Part shown: one piece after another, positions 16,629 to 23,668 of the stretch
Position numbering within the stretch: the first letter of the stretch is position 1
Layout of the letters: each line of letters begins with the position of its first letter
Notes under the pieces: generated by a model
The model's database searches: none
Seen by the model: only the letters and a program-made list of their open reading frames with translations
What the model was told of the DNA's origin: nothing
Made by a program: the position numbers and the translations under genes
Source: Actinomycetes bacterium
GTDB taxonomy: Bacteria > Actinomycetota > Coriobacteriia > Coriobacteriales > Eggerthellaceae
Length of the DNA: 24,259 bases
Assembly: GCA_023429565.1 (NCBI GenBank)
Contig: JAEZDJ010000052.1
Coordinates: 1 to 24,259, forward strand
Direction: 5' to 3'

Positions 16629-18688
16629 ACCGCAAGTTCCTTTCTATATCGTCTGAGCGTGAATCCCCCACCAACTGCCGCAACCGCTGCAACTCCCGGC
16701 AGCACGAAGGGCTCAAGAGGGTTCGAGAAATCGATGGGATCAATGTCCGACTGCGCGTTGCTCATCATCTCGAAGACCTGCCAGCGGGAAGACGGCTCGG
16801 CATCGGTTTCGTCCGCATCGCTCTTTGCCGATGCGCTGAGCCCATTGGCATCCCCGTCATCACCCGTTGAACCCGATGTGCTGGTGTCGGAGCCGGAGGC
16901 ATCGCCGATGCCCGACCCCTCGCTCGATCCAAGGCCCGTGGTGGACCCCAGCCCCGAGCTGAGGCCAGAGCCACCGCCCTCTCCCTGCCCGTCACCCGTT
17001 CCCGTGCCCGTTCCCGTCCCCTTTCCGTCATCTCCCCCAGGAGTGTCTCCACCATCGCCCCCCTGGCGCGGCGCGCCTTCCATGACCACCCAGATATGGG
17101 AGAGGTATTTGAAGGATTTCTGCGCGGAAGAGTCCGTGAAGCTCGACGAGCCCAGGCAGAGACGGAACCTCGATCCTATGCCGAGATCTGAGAAGTCGGC
17201 CGAGGGGACGTTGCGCACCGCCTTCGACACCACGGCAAGCATGGGAGGCGCAGCCTGTTGCCCGTTGGTCCATCCATTGTCGGCATTGGGATAGTAGTAG
17301 CCCATGCGGTCGAAGAGGTAATGCGCGCTCAGCATGGCCTTGTTGATTCCGTCAAGCGCAGAGAAATAGAAATGGGATATTTCGCCTGTCTTCAACCCCA
17401 AGTCATCCATGACCGTGGACAGATACACTCCTTGGGCTGAAAGCGTCTGATAGCTTCCATTACTGGTGACTTGGGTATACGCCTGCATGTTCAAGCCGAG
17501 GGCGGAAAGGCTCGACACGTCGTAGGTCTTCTCTTTCGCAACCACCGATTCGTCCGACTCATAGACCACCGTGATCGTGAGAGAATCCGACGGCAAGTAC
17601 CCATCCTCATATTCCCCCGTGTCCACCATGACGGCAACGGAGCCCTGAACGACGCCATCCAGGCCACCGGAAACGGAGGCCGTGACAAAGGCGCTCCCGT
17701 CGCGTTTCGGCTTGACGGTGCCAGTCTGTTCTCCCACATAGACGGAGTCGACATCAGACGAAGACCAACTCAGGTTCGCAATCTTGTCGCCCTTCCATGT
17801 GCACTTCTGGGTGCCGTCGGAATACACGACCGTCACGTAGAGGGACACTGAAGTCGTGCCGTCGAACTTTTGGAAGAGGATGGTGTCGTCACCGTAGAAC
17901 GAACCGTCATCCCGAGTCACCAGCACTTCCGTCACATAGGCCCCATCCTGGCCCTTGACGTCGATCTGTATGGTTCCGGTGACTGTCCCATAGGTCTGTG
18001 TGGTGCACGATACCGTGACTGCGCCATCTTTAAGCGCAGTCAGCATCCCCCGGCTGTCGATGGTGGCCACGCTGGGATCGCTGACGCTCCAGCTGACCGT
18101 GACGCTTTGATCGCCGGCGTATCCTTCGGAACCGGTCGACCACACCACGGTGGCAAGCATCTGCATCTTGCCGCCCTTCTCGACAATGCGAGGGGTGGCA
18201 TCCGCACCGGGACGGTTGACATACTTCCCCGTTGCCGGGTCCACGTATCCTAGACAGACTTGGTATATCGTGGGAGCGGCGGGCGCCTGCGCCGTGATCG
18301 TGATGGTTGAGCCAGCCGTCGCCGTCGGGTAATGGCTCTGATGTGTGACCTTTGCGGAGTCCGAGGTGTCCCCCTCCACAACCACAGCAAAACCAGCCGA
18401 CTGCAATGCGGTCCGCGCGTCAGCAACCGTCAATTCCACCACATAGGGAACGTTCGCCTGAGTCGGCTCGGGACTTTCCGAACCTCCAGGAGCATCGCCC
18501 GAATCGCCTTCGGCCGCGAGAGCCACTCCCGCCGCGTGCAGGGATGACCCTTGCCCTTGACCCGGAAGCGCCACGGACGGAACGCTGAGCGAGAGGCACA
18601 GCGTCAACGAGAGAGCCGCGACGAATACGCGACGAACCGAAAGAGGGAGGCGCCATCCCGCTGAACGTCGTGCGGAAAATCTTTTCAT
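16625..18688 (-). CDS. Membrane-anchored surface protein with PASTA, Ig-like and SUOX-like domains
   Basis: A 687-aa exported protein. Order: Sec signal (hydrophobic core ~21-40), a PASTA-like domain (residues ~79-136, VPYVVELTVADARTAL...AGF), two Ig-like Big_2-type domains (~141-245 and ~251-356, with SVSDPSVATID and SWSSSDVDSV), a domain homologous to the secreted protein at 6621 (~370-538), a Gly/Ser/Thr/Asp-rich linker (~540-630), and a C-terminal helix followed by RRYRKELAV. There is no LPXTG motif, so it should stay in the membrane with its linker crossing the wall. The stop overlaps the start of the ExbB-like gene (ATGA). That coupling, plus the single terminal helix, makes it a candidate for the moving partner of the channel. 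I chose ATG 18688; the frame is open to a TTG at 18880, but that extension is not protein-like. No strong ribosome-binding site precedes 18688. Confidence 0.82.
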   Translation of the reverse strand: MKRFSARRSAGWRLPLSVRRVFVAALSLTLCLSLSVPSVALPGQGQGSSLHAAGVALAAEGDSGDAPGGSESPEPTQANVPYVVELTVADARTALQSAGFAVVVEGDTSDSAKVTHQSHYPTATAGSTITITAQAPAAPTIYQVCLGYVDPATGKYVNRPGADATPRIVEKGGKMQMLATVVWSTGSEGYAGDQSVTVSWSVSDPSVATIDSRGMLTALKDGAVTVSCTTQTYGTVTGTIQIDVKGQDGAYVTEVLVTRDDGSFYGDDTILFQKFDGTTSVSLYVTVVYSDGTQKCTWKGDKIANLSWSSSDVDSVYVGEQTGTVKPKRDGSAFVTASVSGGLDGVVQGSVAVMVDTGEYEDGYLPSDSLTITVVYESDESVVAKEKTYDVSSLSALGLNMQAYTQVTSNGSYQTLSAQGVYLSTVMDDLGLKTGEISHFYFSALDGINKAMLSAHYLFDRMGYYYPNADNGWTNGQQAAPPMLAVVSKAVRNVPSADFSDLGIGSRFRLCLGSSSFTDSSAQKSFKYLSHIWVVMEGAPRQGGDGGDTPGGDDGKGTGTGTGTGDGQGEGGGSGLSSGLGSTTGLGSSEGSGIGDASGSDTSTSGSTGDDGDANGLSASAKSDADETDAEPSSRWQVFEMMSNAQSDIDPIDFSNPLEPFVLPGVAAVAAVGGGFTLRRYRKELAV

Positions 18689-18816
18689 CGAGAGGTCTTT
18701 TCCGTCAAAGGAGAGAGCGATCGCCTGGCTCCCAACCTTGGTCGGACAGCAGGGCGAAAGCAGGACACCTGCGCCCTTTGAGTGCCCCCTGAGCAATCCA
18801 CGCGATCCTGCTGCAT
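18685..18816 (-). CDS. Candidate leader ORF translationally coupled to the PASTA protein gene
   Basis: An ATG at 18816 preceded by GAGAGG six bases upstream opens a 43-codon frame. Its TGA (18687-18685) overlaps the ATG of the surface protein as ATGA. In-frame upstream starts at 18834 and 18861 would give 49 or 58 residues. The peptide is basic with two cysteines and matches no family I know. The downstream gene has no clear ribosome-binding site of its own, which would fit translational coupling. It could be a regulatory leader peptide or a chance frame. Confidence 0.35.
   Translation of the reverse strand: MQQDRVDCSGGTQRAQVSCFRPAVRPRLGARRSLSPLTEKTSR
18751..18777 (-). other. Leader hairpin upstream of the surface cluster
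   Basis: AGGGC (18751-18755) and GCAGG (18760-18764) pair with CCTGC (18768-18772) and GCCCT (18773-18777), giving a 10-bp stem with a four-base bulge and a three-base loop. It lies within the ~230-base leader and inside the leader ORF. I see no conserved core of a riboswitch class I know, such as cobalamin, TPP or FMN. Confidence 0.35.
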
Positions 18817-18925
18817 GCCCTTCCTCTCTTGCATACGCGATGCCGTCCACCCTGAAGCCATCGCATTCCCCGTCTGTCAACCACTGTCAGTTATTATTCA
18901 GGACCAAGCATAAAAAGTGGTTTTT

Positions 18926-18931
18926 ATTATA
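18926..18931 (-). promoter_or_regulatory. -10 box of the surface cluster promoter
   Basis: A perfect TATAAT on the minus strand, in an AT-rich stretch, would start transcription near 18919. That leaves a ~230-base leader before the ATG at 18688. The -35 position (about 18949-18954, GTTTAA on the minus strand) is poor and falls inside the 13-bp inverted repeat. This layout is expected of a promoter that needs an activator. Confidence 0.5.
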
Positions 18932-18942
18932 GTTTGATCGGG

Positions 18943-18977
18943 ATAAACTTAAACCTAGACCTTTGGTTTAGGTTTAT
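18943..18977. promoter_or_regulatory. 13-bp inverted repeat, candidate LuxR operator
   Basis: ATAAACTTAAACC (18943-18955) and GGTTTAGGTTTAT (18965-18977) are inverted repeats with one mismatch across a 9-base spacer. Each arm contains a repeated hexamer (AAACYT). The element lies between the divergent surface cluster and the LuxR gene at 19213, and overlaps the -35 of the cluster. Binding by that regulator is inferred from position only. Confidence 0.55.
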
Positions 18978-19155
18978 GTGTGAGGGAAGAAGCTTTAGTA
19001 TTGGGTACAGGTTTTTCACCAGATCCAGCAGCTCTGACGTTCACTGCCGCACCGGGGAGAGACAGCCGTGCGAGATGCCGAAGAGCCGCGGACGGACAGT
19101 GCTTTTTTGACAAGATGCTCCATCGTTTTCGCCTTCAGACCTGTTTATTGTATTA

Positions 19156-19184
19156 TTGTCAGAGTATTTTAGTTCAAGAATATT
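19156..19184 (+). promoter_or_regulatory. Candidate promoter of the second LuxR gene
   Basis: TTGTCA (19156-19161) and AATATT (19179-19184) are separated by 17 bases, predicting a start near 19191 and a ~20-base leader if translation begins at GTG 19213. A canonical TTGACA also occurs upstream in the TTTTTTGACA stretch near 19106-19115 but has no matching -10. From 18978 to 19155 I see no gene. Confidence 0.35.
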
Positions 19185-19212
19185 AGTCTCGAAAGGGATG
19201 AAAGGAAGAGCC

Positions 19213-20898
19213 GTGCGCCCCGCATCAGAAACAGCGTATGCCGGCCTCGGCCCTCAGGCGAGTTTCGCCTTGGCCGCGGCATGGGTCGTCCTCATGCCGC
19301 GGGCCATGATGTCAAGCTCCACCATTGTCTCCACCTACCCGCTTGGCACGGCCCTTACGTTCGCCATTGCGCTCATAGGCGTTGCCGTTATCGACCAGCG
19401 GGCCACCCAGCAGATGCGAGCGCTTATGTTTGTCGGCGAAGTGGTCCTCGGCGGCTGTGCCGGAGTCATCTTCATCCTCACGTCCGACACCTCCATCCGC
19501 CTTGCATGTTTCGCCTTGGCCATGGCAACAACCGCCGGCCTCTTGATCCATTGGGGACGCGCCCTCAGCGAGCGGCCCCTTGACGACGTTCTCAGTTATG
19601 CCCTCACAGGTCTGGGAATGATGGCTCTCTTTCATTTTGGGGCCTTGGGCATCGGAGCCGTCCTATCAGCCATCGGCAATTCCCACACATTCGCCAGCCT
19701 GGAACTCGCGCTGCTGTCAGTTGCCCTGCTCTTCGCAGGAGCGATAGGATACCCAAGCACAAAGCAGACGTCAGCACCCGCCTGGGATCGGAAAGGGAGC
19801 GAGGAGGCAAGCGCCGCCGCACCAGCTGCCTATCTCCTCATACTTTGCATAGCCTCGCTTCTGACCTCATTCGTGAGCGGCTTCATCTACCTTCCCTACC
19901 ATTACGACTGGAACCTGGTGTCATGCCTGAGGTCGGGCATCGTGTTGGCGGCAGCGGTTTTCGCCGTGCTTTACCGCCTGCGGCGGCCGGTGCTTGCAGC
20001 CGTGCCCCTCAACGGCTTCTTTCTTTTCAGCCTGCTGCTTACCATCAGCGGTCTTGCACTTGCCACCTGGACGACGCAGTATTCGGGATTCATCGCGCAG
20101 GCAGCGCTGGAGGCAGCACGTGACTGCTACTTCATTCTCACGTTCGCGCTGTTTGCCTACGCCACCGGCACACGAAGCACGCCCTTCTTCCCCCTCTTCT
20201 CCTTAGGCATGCTGGGGAGCGGCCTGTACTGGAGCTACGACATGGGCATACTGTCCAGGAAGCTTTTTGGCTACGACCCTTCGATCCTCGTGCCGCTGGC
20301 ATCGCTCTGCACCGCAGCCCTGGCCATCGCCTTTTTCCTTCTGTTCATGAGAAATCCCTCACACATGCGCTTCCAAACGGCAGACGGCCCCTATCCCGAA
20401 AGGCGGCAGGATGCCGAAGGGCTTACTTCCCGCAGCATGATGTCCGCCGGCCGCATGCCTCCCGAGCACGAAGGCGGGCTATTGAACGGAAATGGAGGGA
20501 GCGCGGCCTCCCCTGTCGCTTTCGCAGGATCCTCGGACGCTTTCGCAGACCAAACCTCCGCAGACGATCATCCCAACCCGCCTGAAATCGATGCTGCATC
20601 AGCGCGTCAGATCATCGAGAAGAGCTACGAGGGGCTGCTTGCGCCCTATCGCCTCTCACCCCGGGAAATGCAGGTGTCAATGCTGGTAATCGATGGATAC
20701 ACCGCCGCAGGTGCCTCAGATCACCTGGGCATATCCATTGCGACCGTCAAGTTCCACCTGGGAAATTGCTACCGCAAGATCGGCATCCAATCAAAAGCGG
20801 AGCTTATCGCGCTTGCCAAAAGCGAAGAAGCGCCCGCCGCCGTAAAGGCGTCACCTGCCCCTCAAAAACCAAGCGAGGGAATGCCGCATGAGTTCTGA
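19213..20898 (+). CDS. Second membrane-embedded LuxR-family regulator
   Basis: A 561-aa protein whose first ~400 residues form a multi-helix membrane domain. It has a polar linker of ~75 residues, then a LuxR/GerE helix-turn-helix near residues 479-535 (LSPREMQVSMLVIDGYTAAG, DHLGISIATVKFHLGNCYRKIG), and a Pro/Ala-rich tail. It is the same architecture as the regulator at 3073 but diverged, with a longer linker. I prefer GTG 19213 because AAAGGA lies at good spacing; ATG 19198 and TTG 19156 are in frame alternatives. It is divergent from the surface cluster, and its last 11 bases overlap the next gene, a substrate-binding protein. It is therefore the obvious candidate to sense the ligand or envelope state and control the locus. 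The signal is unknown. Confidence 0.85.
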   Translation: MRPASETAYAGLGPQASFALAAAWVVLMPRAMMSSSTIVSTYPLGTALTFAIALIGVAVIDQRATQQMRALMFVGEVVLGGCAGVIFILTSDTSIRLACFALAMATTAGLLIHWGRALSERPLDDVLSYALTGLGMMALFHFGALGIGAVLSAIGNSHTFASLELALLSVALLFAGAIGYPSTKQTSAPAWDRKGSEEASAAAPAAYLLILCIASLLTSFVSGFIYLPYHYDWNLVSCLRSGIVLAAAVFAVLYRLRRPVLAAVPLNGFFLFSLLLTISGLALATWTTQYSGFIAQAALEAARDCYFILTFALFAYATGTRSTPFFPLFSLGMLGSGLYWSYDMGILSRKLFGYDPSILVPLASLCTAALAIAFFLLFMRNPSHMRFQTADGPYPERRQDAEGLTSRSMMSAGRMPPEHEGGLLNGNGGSAASPVAFAGSSDAFADQTSADDHPNPPEIDAASARQIIEKSYEGLLAPYRLSPREMQVSMLVIDGYTAAGASDHLGISIATVKFHLGNCYRKIGIQSKAELIALAKSEEAPAAVKASPAPQKPSEGMPHEF

Positions 20899-22009
20899 GA
20901 TGTCGCACTGCCTGTCAAGGCGGGACTTTGTGCGCCTCGCATCCGTTGCAACGGCGTCGGTTGTTGGCGGGAGCGTCTTGTCGGGCTGCTCCCAGCTCGA
21001 CGAATTCTTTTCCGGAGAGCGTACCATGGTCGACGGCGGGGGCCGCACCGTCACCGTGCCGGCCCCCCGCGTCCTGCACAGCGTCTACTTCACCTCCGCG
21101 CTCGCTCAGGTCTTCCTGTTCACCATTGCCCCCGACCTGCTGGGAGGCACGGCCCTGACCTTCGATAAGAACCAACTTGCGTTTCTGCCCGCCGGAACCT
21201 CAGAGCTCGACTATCTGGGCGCGCTTTCCAATGGGGGCTCCATCGACGTCAACGCCTTGAAGCAAAAGGACATCCAGCTCATCTTCTCCATATCGGGGAC
21301 CGACCTCACCGACGTGAACATGGCAGACGCACTTGCGCTGCAGGAGGAGTCCGGAATTCCCGTTTTCTTGATCGACGGCTCCTTCGATCGCATCGGTGAC
21401 ACCTACCGCTTGCTGGGAGAGGTGCTCGGCCGTACGGAAAGAGCCGAGGAGCTCGCTTCCTATTGCGAGGAAATCTATCGGAAGGTAACCGACGCCATCG
21501 CTGACGTTCCTCCATCTGAACTGGTGAGATATTATTTTGCCGAAGGGCCGGAGGGCCTGCAGACCGAACCGAACGCGTCCGAGCATTCCCTCACCTTCCA
21601 GACAGCCCGGGGCGTGAACGTGGCGGCAGACCTGGCGCTTCCGCCAAATCGGCGTGACATGGCCGATGCGGACATCGAGCAGATCCAAGCCTGGGATCCT
21701 GAGGTCATAATCTCATGGGATTGGGAGACGCGCGGAGGAGCCGACCAGCTCATCCGCGCGTCCTCTGCCTGGAGCGGCATCTCCGCAGTCCGTAACGATC
21801 GCGTCTACGCCATGCCCCATGTGCCCTTCCCCTTCTGCGACCGGCCCCCGGGCGTGAACCGCTTCCTGGGCATCCAGTGGCTGGCGAACCTGTTCTACCC
21901 CGACTACTACGACGTCGACATGGTGGAGGTCGTGCGCGACTTCTACTCGACCTGCTACTGGCGAGACATCAGCCGCGCCCAAGCCGAGCAGATATTGGGA
22001 GCGGAATAG
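20888..22009 (+). CDS. Second Tat-exported ABC substrate-binding lipoprotein, paralogue of the one at 4690
   Basis: A 373-aa receptor of the Peripla_BP_2 class. The twin-arginine signal SRRDFVRLAS is followed by the lipobox LSGC (Cys ~34). Its mature part tracks the protein at 4690 closely: VYFTSALAQVF, QLAFLPAGTSE, LIFSIS, YFAEGPEGLQTEPNASEH, and RPPGVNRFLGIQWLANLFYP followed by YDVDMV. The two probably bind related ligands. ATG 20888 has GAGGGA upstream and overlaps the regulator gene by 11 bases, so regulator and receptor are co-expressed. That pairing suggests the receptor might also take part in sensing, although no direct evidence exists. No permease or ATPase follows; the next gene is convergent. 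Confidence 0.88.
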   Translation: MSSEMSHCLSRRDFVRLASVATASVVGGSVLSGCSQLDEFFSGERTMVDGGGRTVTVPAPRVLHSVYFTSALAQVFLFTIAPDLLGGTALTFDKNQLAFLPAGTSELDYLGALSNGGSIDVNALKQKDIQLIFSISGTDLTDVNMADALALQEESGIPVFLIDGSFDRIGDTYRLLGEVLGRTERAEELASYCEEIYRKVTDAIADVPPSELVRYYFAEGPEGLQTEPNASEHSLTFQTARGVNVAADLALPPNRRDMADADIEQIQAWDPEVIISWDWETRGGADQLIRASSAWSGISAVRNDRVYAMPHVPFPFCDRPPGVNRFLGIQWLANLFYPDYYDVDMVEVVRDFYSTCYWRDISRAQAEQILGAE

Positions 22010-22500
22010 GCTTAGGCGGCGGGTGGCTCAGGCTGATTCAGTCGCGCGAGGCCAATCAGGTCGCGAAGCGACAAGATGAGTCAATCGTGACGCGGCGAGG
22101 TCGAGTAAGCCGCCTCGCACTGAGTGGGATCGGGTGGTCTGACCGAGCCTGTTCGAAACGGAGCCGCACGGGACAGATCCGGGCCGGACAGATCTGGATG
22201 AGTTCGATCGCTCTGGTCGAATCGAATTGCGGTCGGTCAGATGAGCCCGGATTCTCCAGATGGAATCTCGCCGGAGCAAACCTGCTCCGATTGGCAAAAT
22301 GACTCCCTTATGGGCAGTTCTTTGCAATCATTTCGCGTCTCTTCTGAAAAACACCAGTTCACAAATTCCTCGCTCCAGTGTCTTCCAAGAAATCTGCCCA
22401 TAACTCACGTCCGCTGCCAATCCACCCGGAAAGCTCCATCGGACCAAGCATGACACGTCCAACAACGCCATCTGCAAGCCTTGACATAGGCGCTGATCTT
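22010..22500. other. Convergent intergenic region without a supported gene
   Basis: This is about 490 bases between two convergent stops. The only frames here are low-quality and Arg/Ser-rich. The first half holds short repeated words, for example GGACAGATC-type copies around 22170-22195, and several GGTC/GAATCG-like words, which look like degenerate leftover sequence. GC content falls towards the right. The one clear structure is the hairpin at 22272-22289. Confidence 0.5.
22272..22289. terminator. Terminator-like hairpin between convergent genes
   Basis: CGGAGCA (22272-22278) and TGCTCCG (22283-22289) are perfect 7-bp arms around the tetraloop AACC. It is about 260 bases past the substrate-binding protein stop and 210 before the stop of the minus-strand gene. 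No good T tract follows in either direction. Confidence 0.35.
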
Positions 22501-23463
22501 TCAGTGAGGACGAGAGAAATCGAGAAGCTGGCGGCGAAGCTCAGCCCTCCTGCGTATCCACCCTTTCCCTCCAAGACGCAGCCGCCTGTCGAGTCTCTGT
22601 GCAACCGCATGGGCCACTTTGTCCATTTCGTCGCAGTCGAGAACCTGTTCTCTTGTCACCGTGATTACCGTTATACCCATCGAAATCAATCCGTTGAGTC
22701 GCTTCGCATCATGGGAAATCCTGGTGGAGCCAGTGTGCGCAAGATCGCTGTCGTACTCAACGTCAAGCAATGCTTCGGGCCAAAATGCATCGCAGAGATA
22801 ATAGCCGTTCGCGGATGCCTTTCGAGCATTGCGAGACACATTTACCCGATAATTCAGATGAGGCATAGGCAAACCGTATCCTCCGTACCACGGAGACAGA
22901 CACAACAGCATGACGACGATAGTCTCCATGGGAGACCGAGATCCATCACGGACAAAAACCATGGCCCTCTTTGCCCTTGCGCCTCCTTTCGCACCGCAGA
23001 CGCCTTCAACGAATCTAATGAGTTGACTACGGGACGTCAGCGGGGCCCTTTCCAAAAAACCCTTGGGATCGGCTGGATAGATACGGTAGGACCCGCAGAG
23101 CTCAAAACCCATCTCAACAAGAAGTGGCAGCGTCAGCTCACTCGCACGATGGAGAAAGCACAACTGAGGGCCCTCCGTCAGCAGGCCTCCTCGCGTCACG
23201 AGGATGGAACATGACGCGACGTCCGAAGGGCAGAGGCGACAGACTGTGCCTTTGATCTTTCGCCGATCAGCAGCATTCGCAACAAGTAGATACAGGGGCT
23301 TCGACAGGAAGCCACAGCCCAACGATTCGAGCTGCTTAACTTCTCTGGCGCATGGAATAAAAGCCAACGCCGCCCGCCGCGGCAAGGGGCTGAGCGACCA
23401 CGAGGAAGCACTTGCCTCACGCAGGCATTCAAGTGCAGACAGTTGGCAAAGACAAATAGTCAT
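22501..23463 (-). CDS. Hypothetical protein with a PD-(D/E)XK (DUF559/Vsr-like) nuclease-type C-terminus
   Basis: A 320-aa cytosolic protein. The N-terminal ~160 residues (opening LSALECLREA) resemble the AbiEi-like/hypothetical family common in Coriobacteriia. The C-terminal part carries a plausible nuclease core: RSPMET (Glu180), then LLDVEYDSDLAH (Asp234, Glu236, Asp238) and SHDAKRL (Lys254), followed by the strand ITVITVT. I recall large paralogous families of this kind in Eggerthellaceae, with unknown function; a defence or DNA-repair role is only a guess. The ATG at 23463 has no strong ribosome-binding site. A minus-strand TATAAT lies within ~23512-23520, about 50 bases upstream. It stands alone, convergent with the transport cluster and next to the anomalous right end. 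Confidence 0.65.
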   Translation of the reverse strand: MTICLCQLSALECLREASASSWSLSPLPRRAALAFIPCAREVKQLESLGCGFLSKPLYLLVANAADRRKIKGTVCRLCPSDVASCSILVTRGGLLTEGPQLCFLHRASELTLPLLVEMGFELCGSYRIYPADPKGFLERAPLTSRSQLIRFVEGVCGAKGGARAKRAMVFVRDGSRSPMETIVVMLLCLSPWYGGYGLPMPHLNYRVNVSRNARKASANGYYLCDAFWPEALLDVEYDSDLAHTGSTRISHDAKRLNGLISMGITVITVTREQVLDCDEMDKVAHAVAQRLDRRLRLGGKGWIRRRAELRRQLLDFSRPH

Positions 23464-23524
23464 GCCGGCAGGATACCATTTTCTGATCTCGACTTAATCG
23501 ACGTTGAACTGGTATTATAATTAT

Positions 23525-23551
23525 TTTTTGACGCTTGATTCACGTCAAAAA
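23525..23551. promoter_or_regulatory. Perfect 9-bp inverted repeat upstream of the nuclease-like gene
   Basis: TTTTTGACG (23525-23533) and CGTCAAAAA (23543-23551) are perfect complements around nine bases. It lies 62-88 bases upstream of the ATG at 23463, just beyond a TATAAT-like box, so it could be an operator. With A/T tails on both sides it could also act as a bidirectional terminator. Confidence 0.35.
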
Positions 23552-23632
23552 CGTGCTGGCTTTTCGCTTGATCCTTGCAAGAAACGCGACGGATTCCTGC
23601 TTGTTCCTCAGAAGAAACGCAGTAGACTTCCC
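23534..23632 (+). repeat. Three degenerate 33-bp direct repeats
   Basis: Units start at 23534, 23567 and 23600, each beginning CTTG and containing a conserved AAACG core (AGAAACGC in units 2 and 3). Units 2 and 3 match at 21 of 33 positions by my count. In one frame they read as 11-residue repeats: LDSRQKRAGFS, LDPCKKRDGFL and LVPQKKRSRLP. The frame runs into an 8-bp tandem repeat, so a real protein is doubtful. Confidence 0.5.
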
Positions 23633-23668
23633 CTTACTCCCTTACTCCCTTACTCCCTTACTCCCTTA
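23633..23668 (+). repeat. 8-bp tandem repeat (CTTACTCC)
   Basis: Four perfect copies of CTTACTCC run from 23633 to 23664, followed by a partial copy. The 8-base period does not preserve reading frame, which argues against coding. It directly abuts the third 33-bp repeat. Confidence 0.75.

Noticed and set aside
18689..18880. Extension of the PASTA protein to a TTG at 18880
   Set aside because: It would bury the Sec signal about 85 residues inside, and the added peptide looks non-coding. ATG 18688 fits an exported protein.
18685..18919. A cobalamin riboswitch in the leader of the surface cluster
   Set aside because: I looked for the conserved B12-box and core words and did not find them; only generic hairpins are visible.
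18980..19186. A 68-codon plus-strand frame before the second LuxR gene
   Set aside because: Low-quality composition, no family match, and it ends inside the likely promoter of the regulator.
22028..22327. A 99-codon minus-strand frame in the convergent gap
   Set aside because: Arg/Ser-rich, no domain, and weak start. Treated as non-coding.
23534..23668. A CRISPR array
   Set aside because: The units are degenerate, directly adjacent without spacers, and change period from 33 to 8 bases; no cas genes are present.
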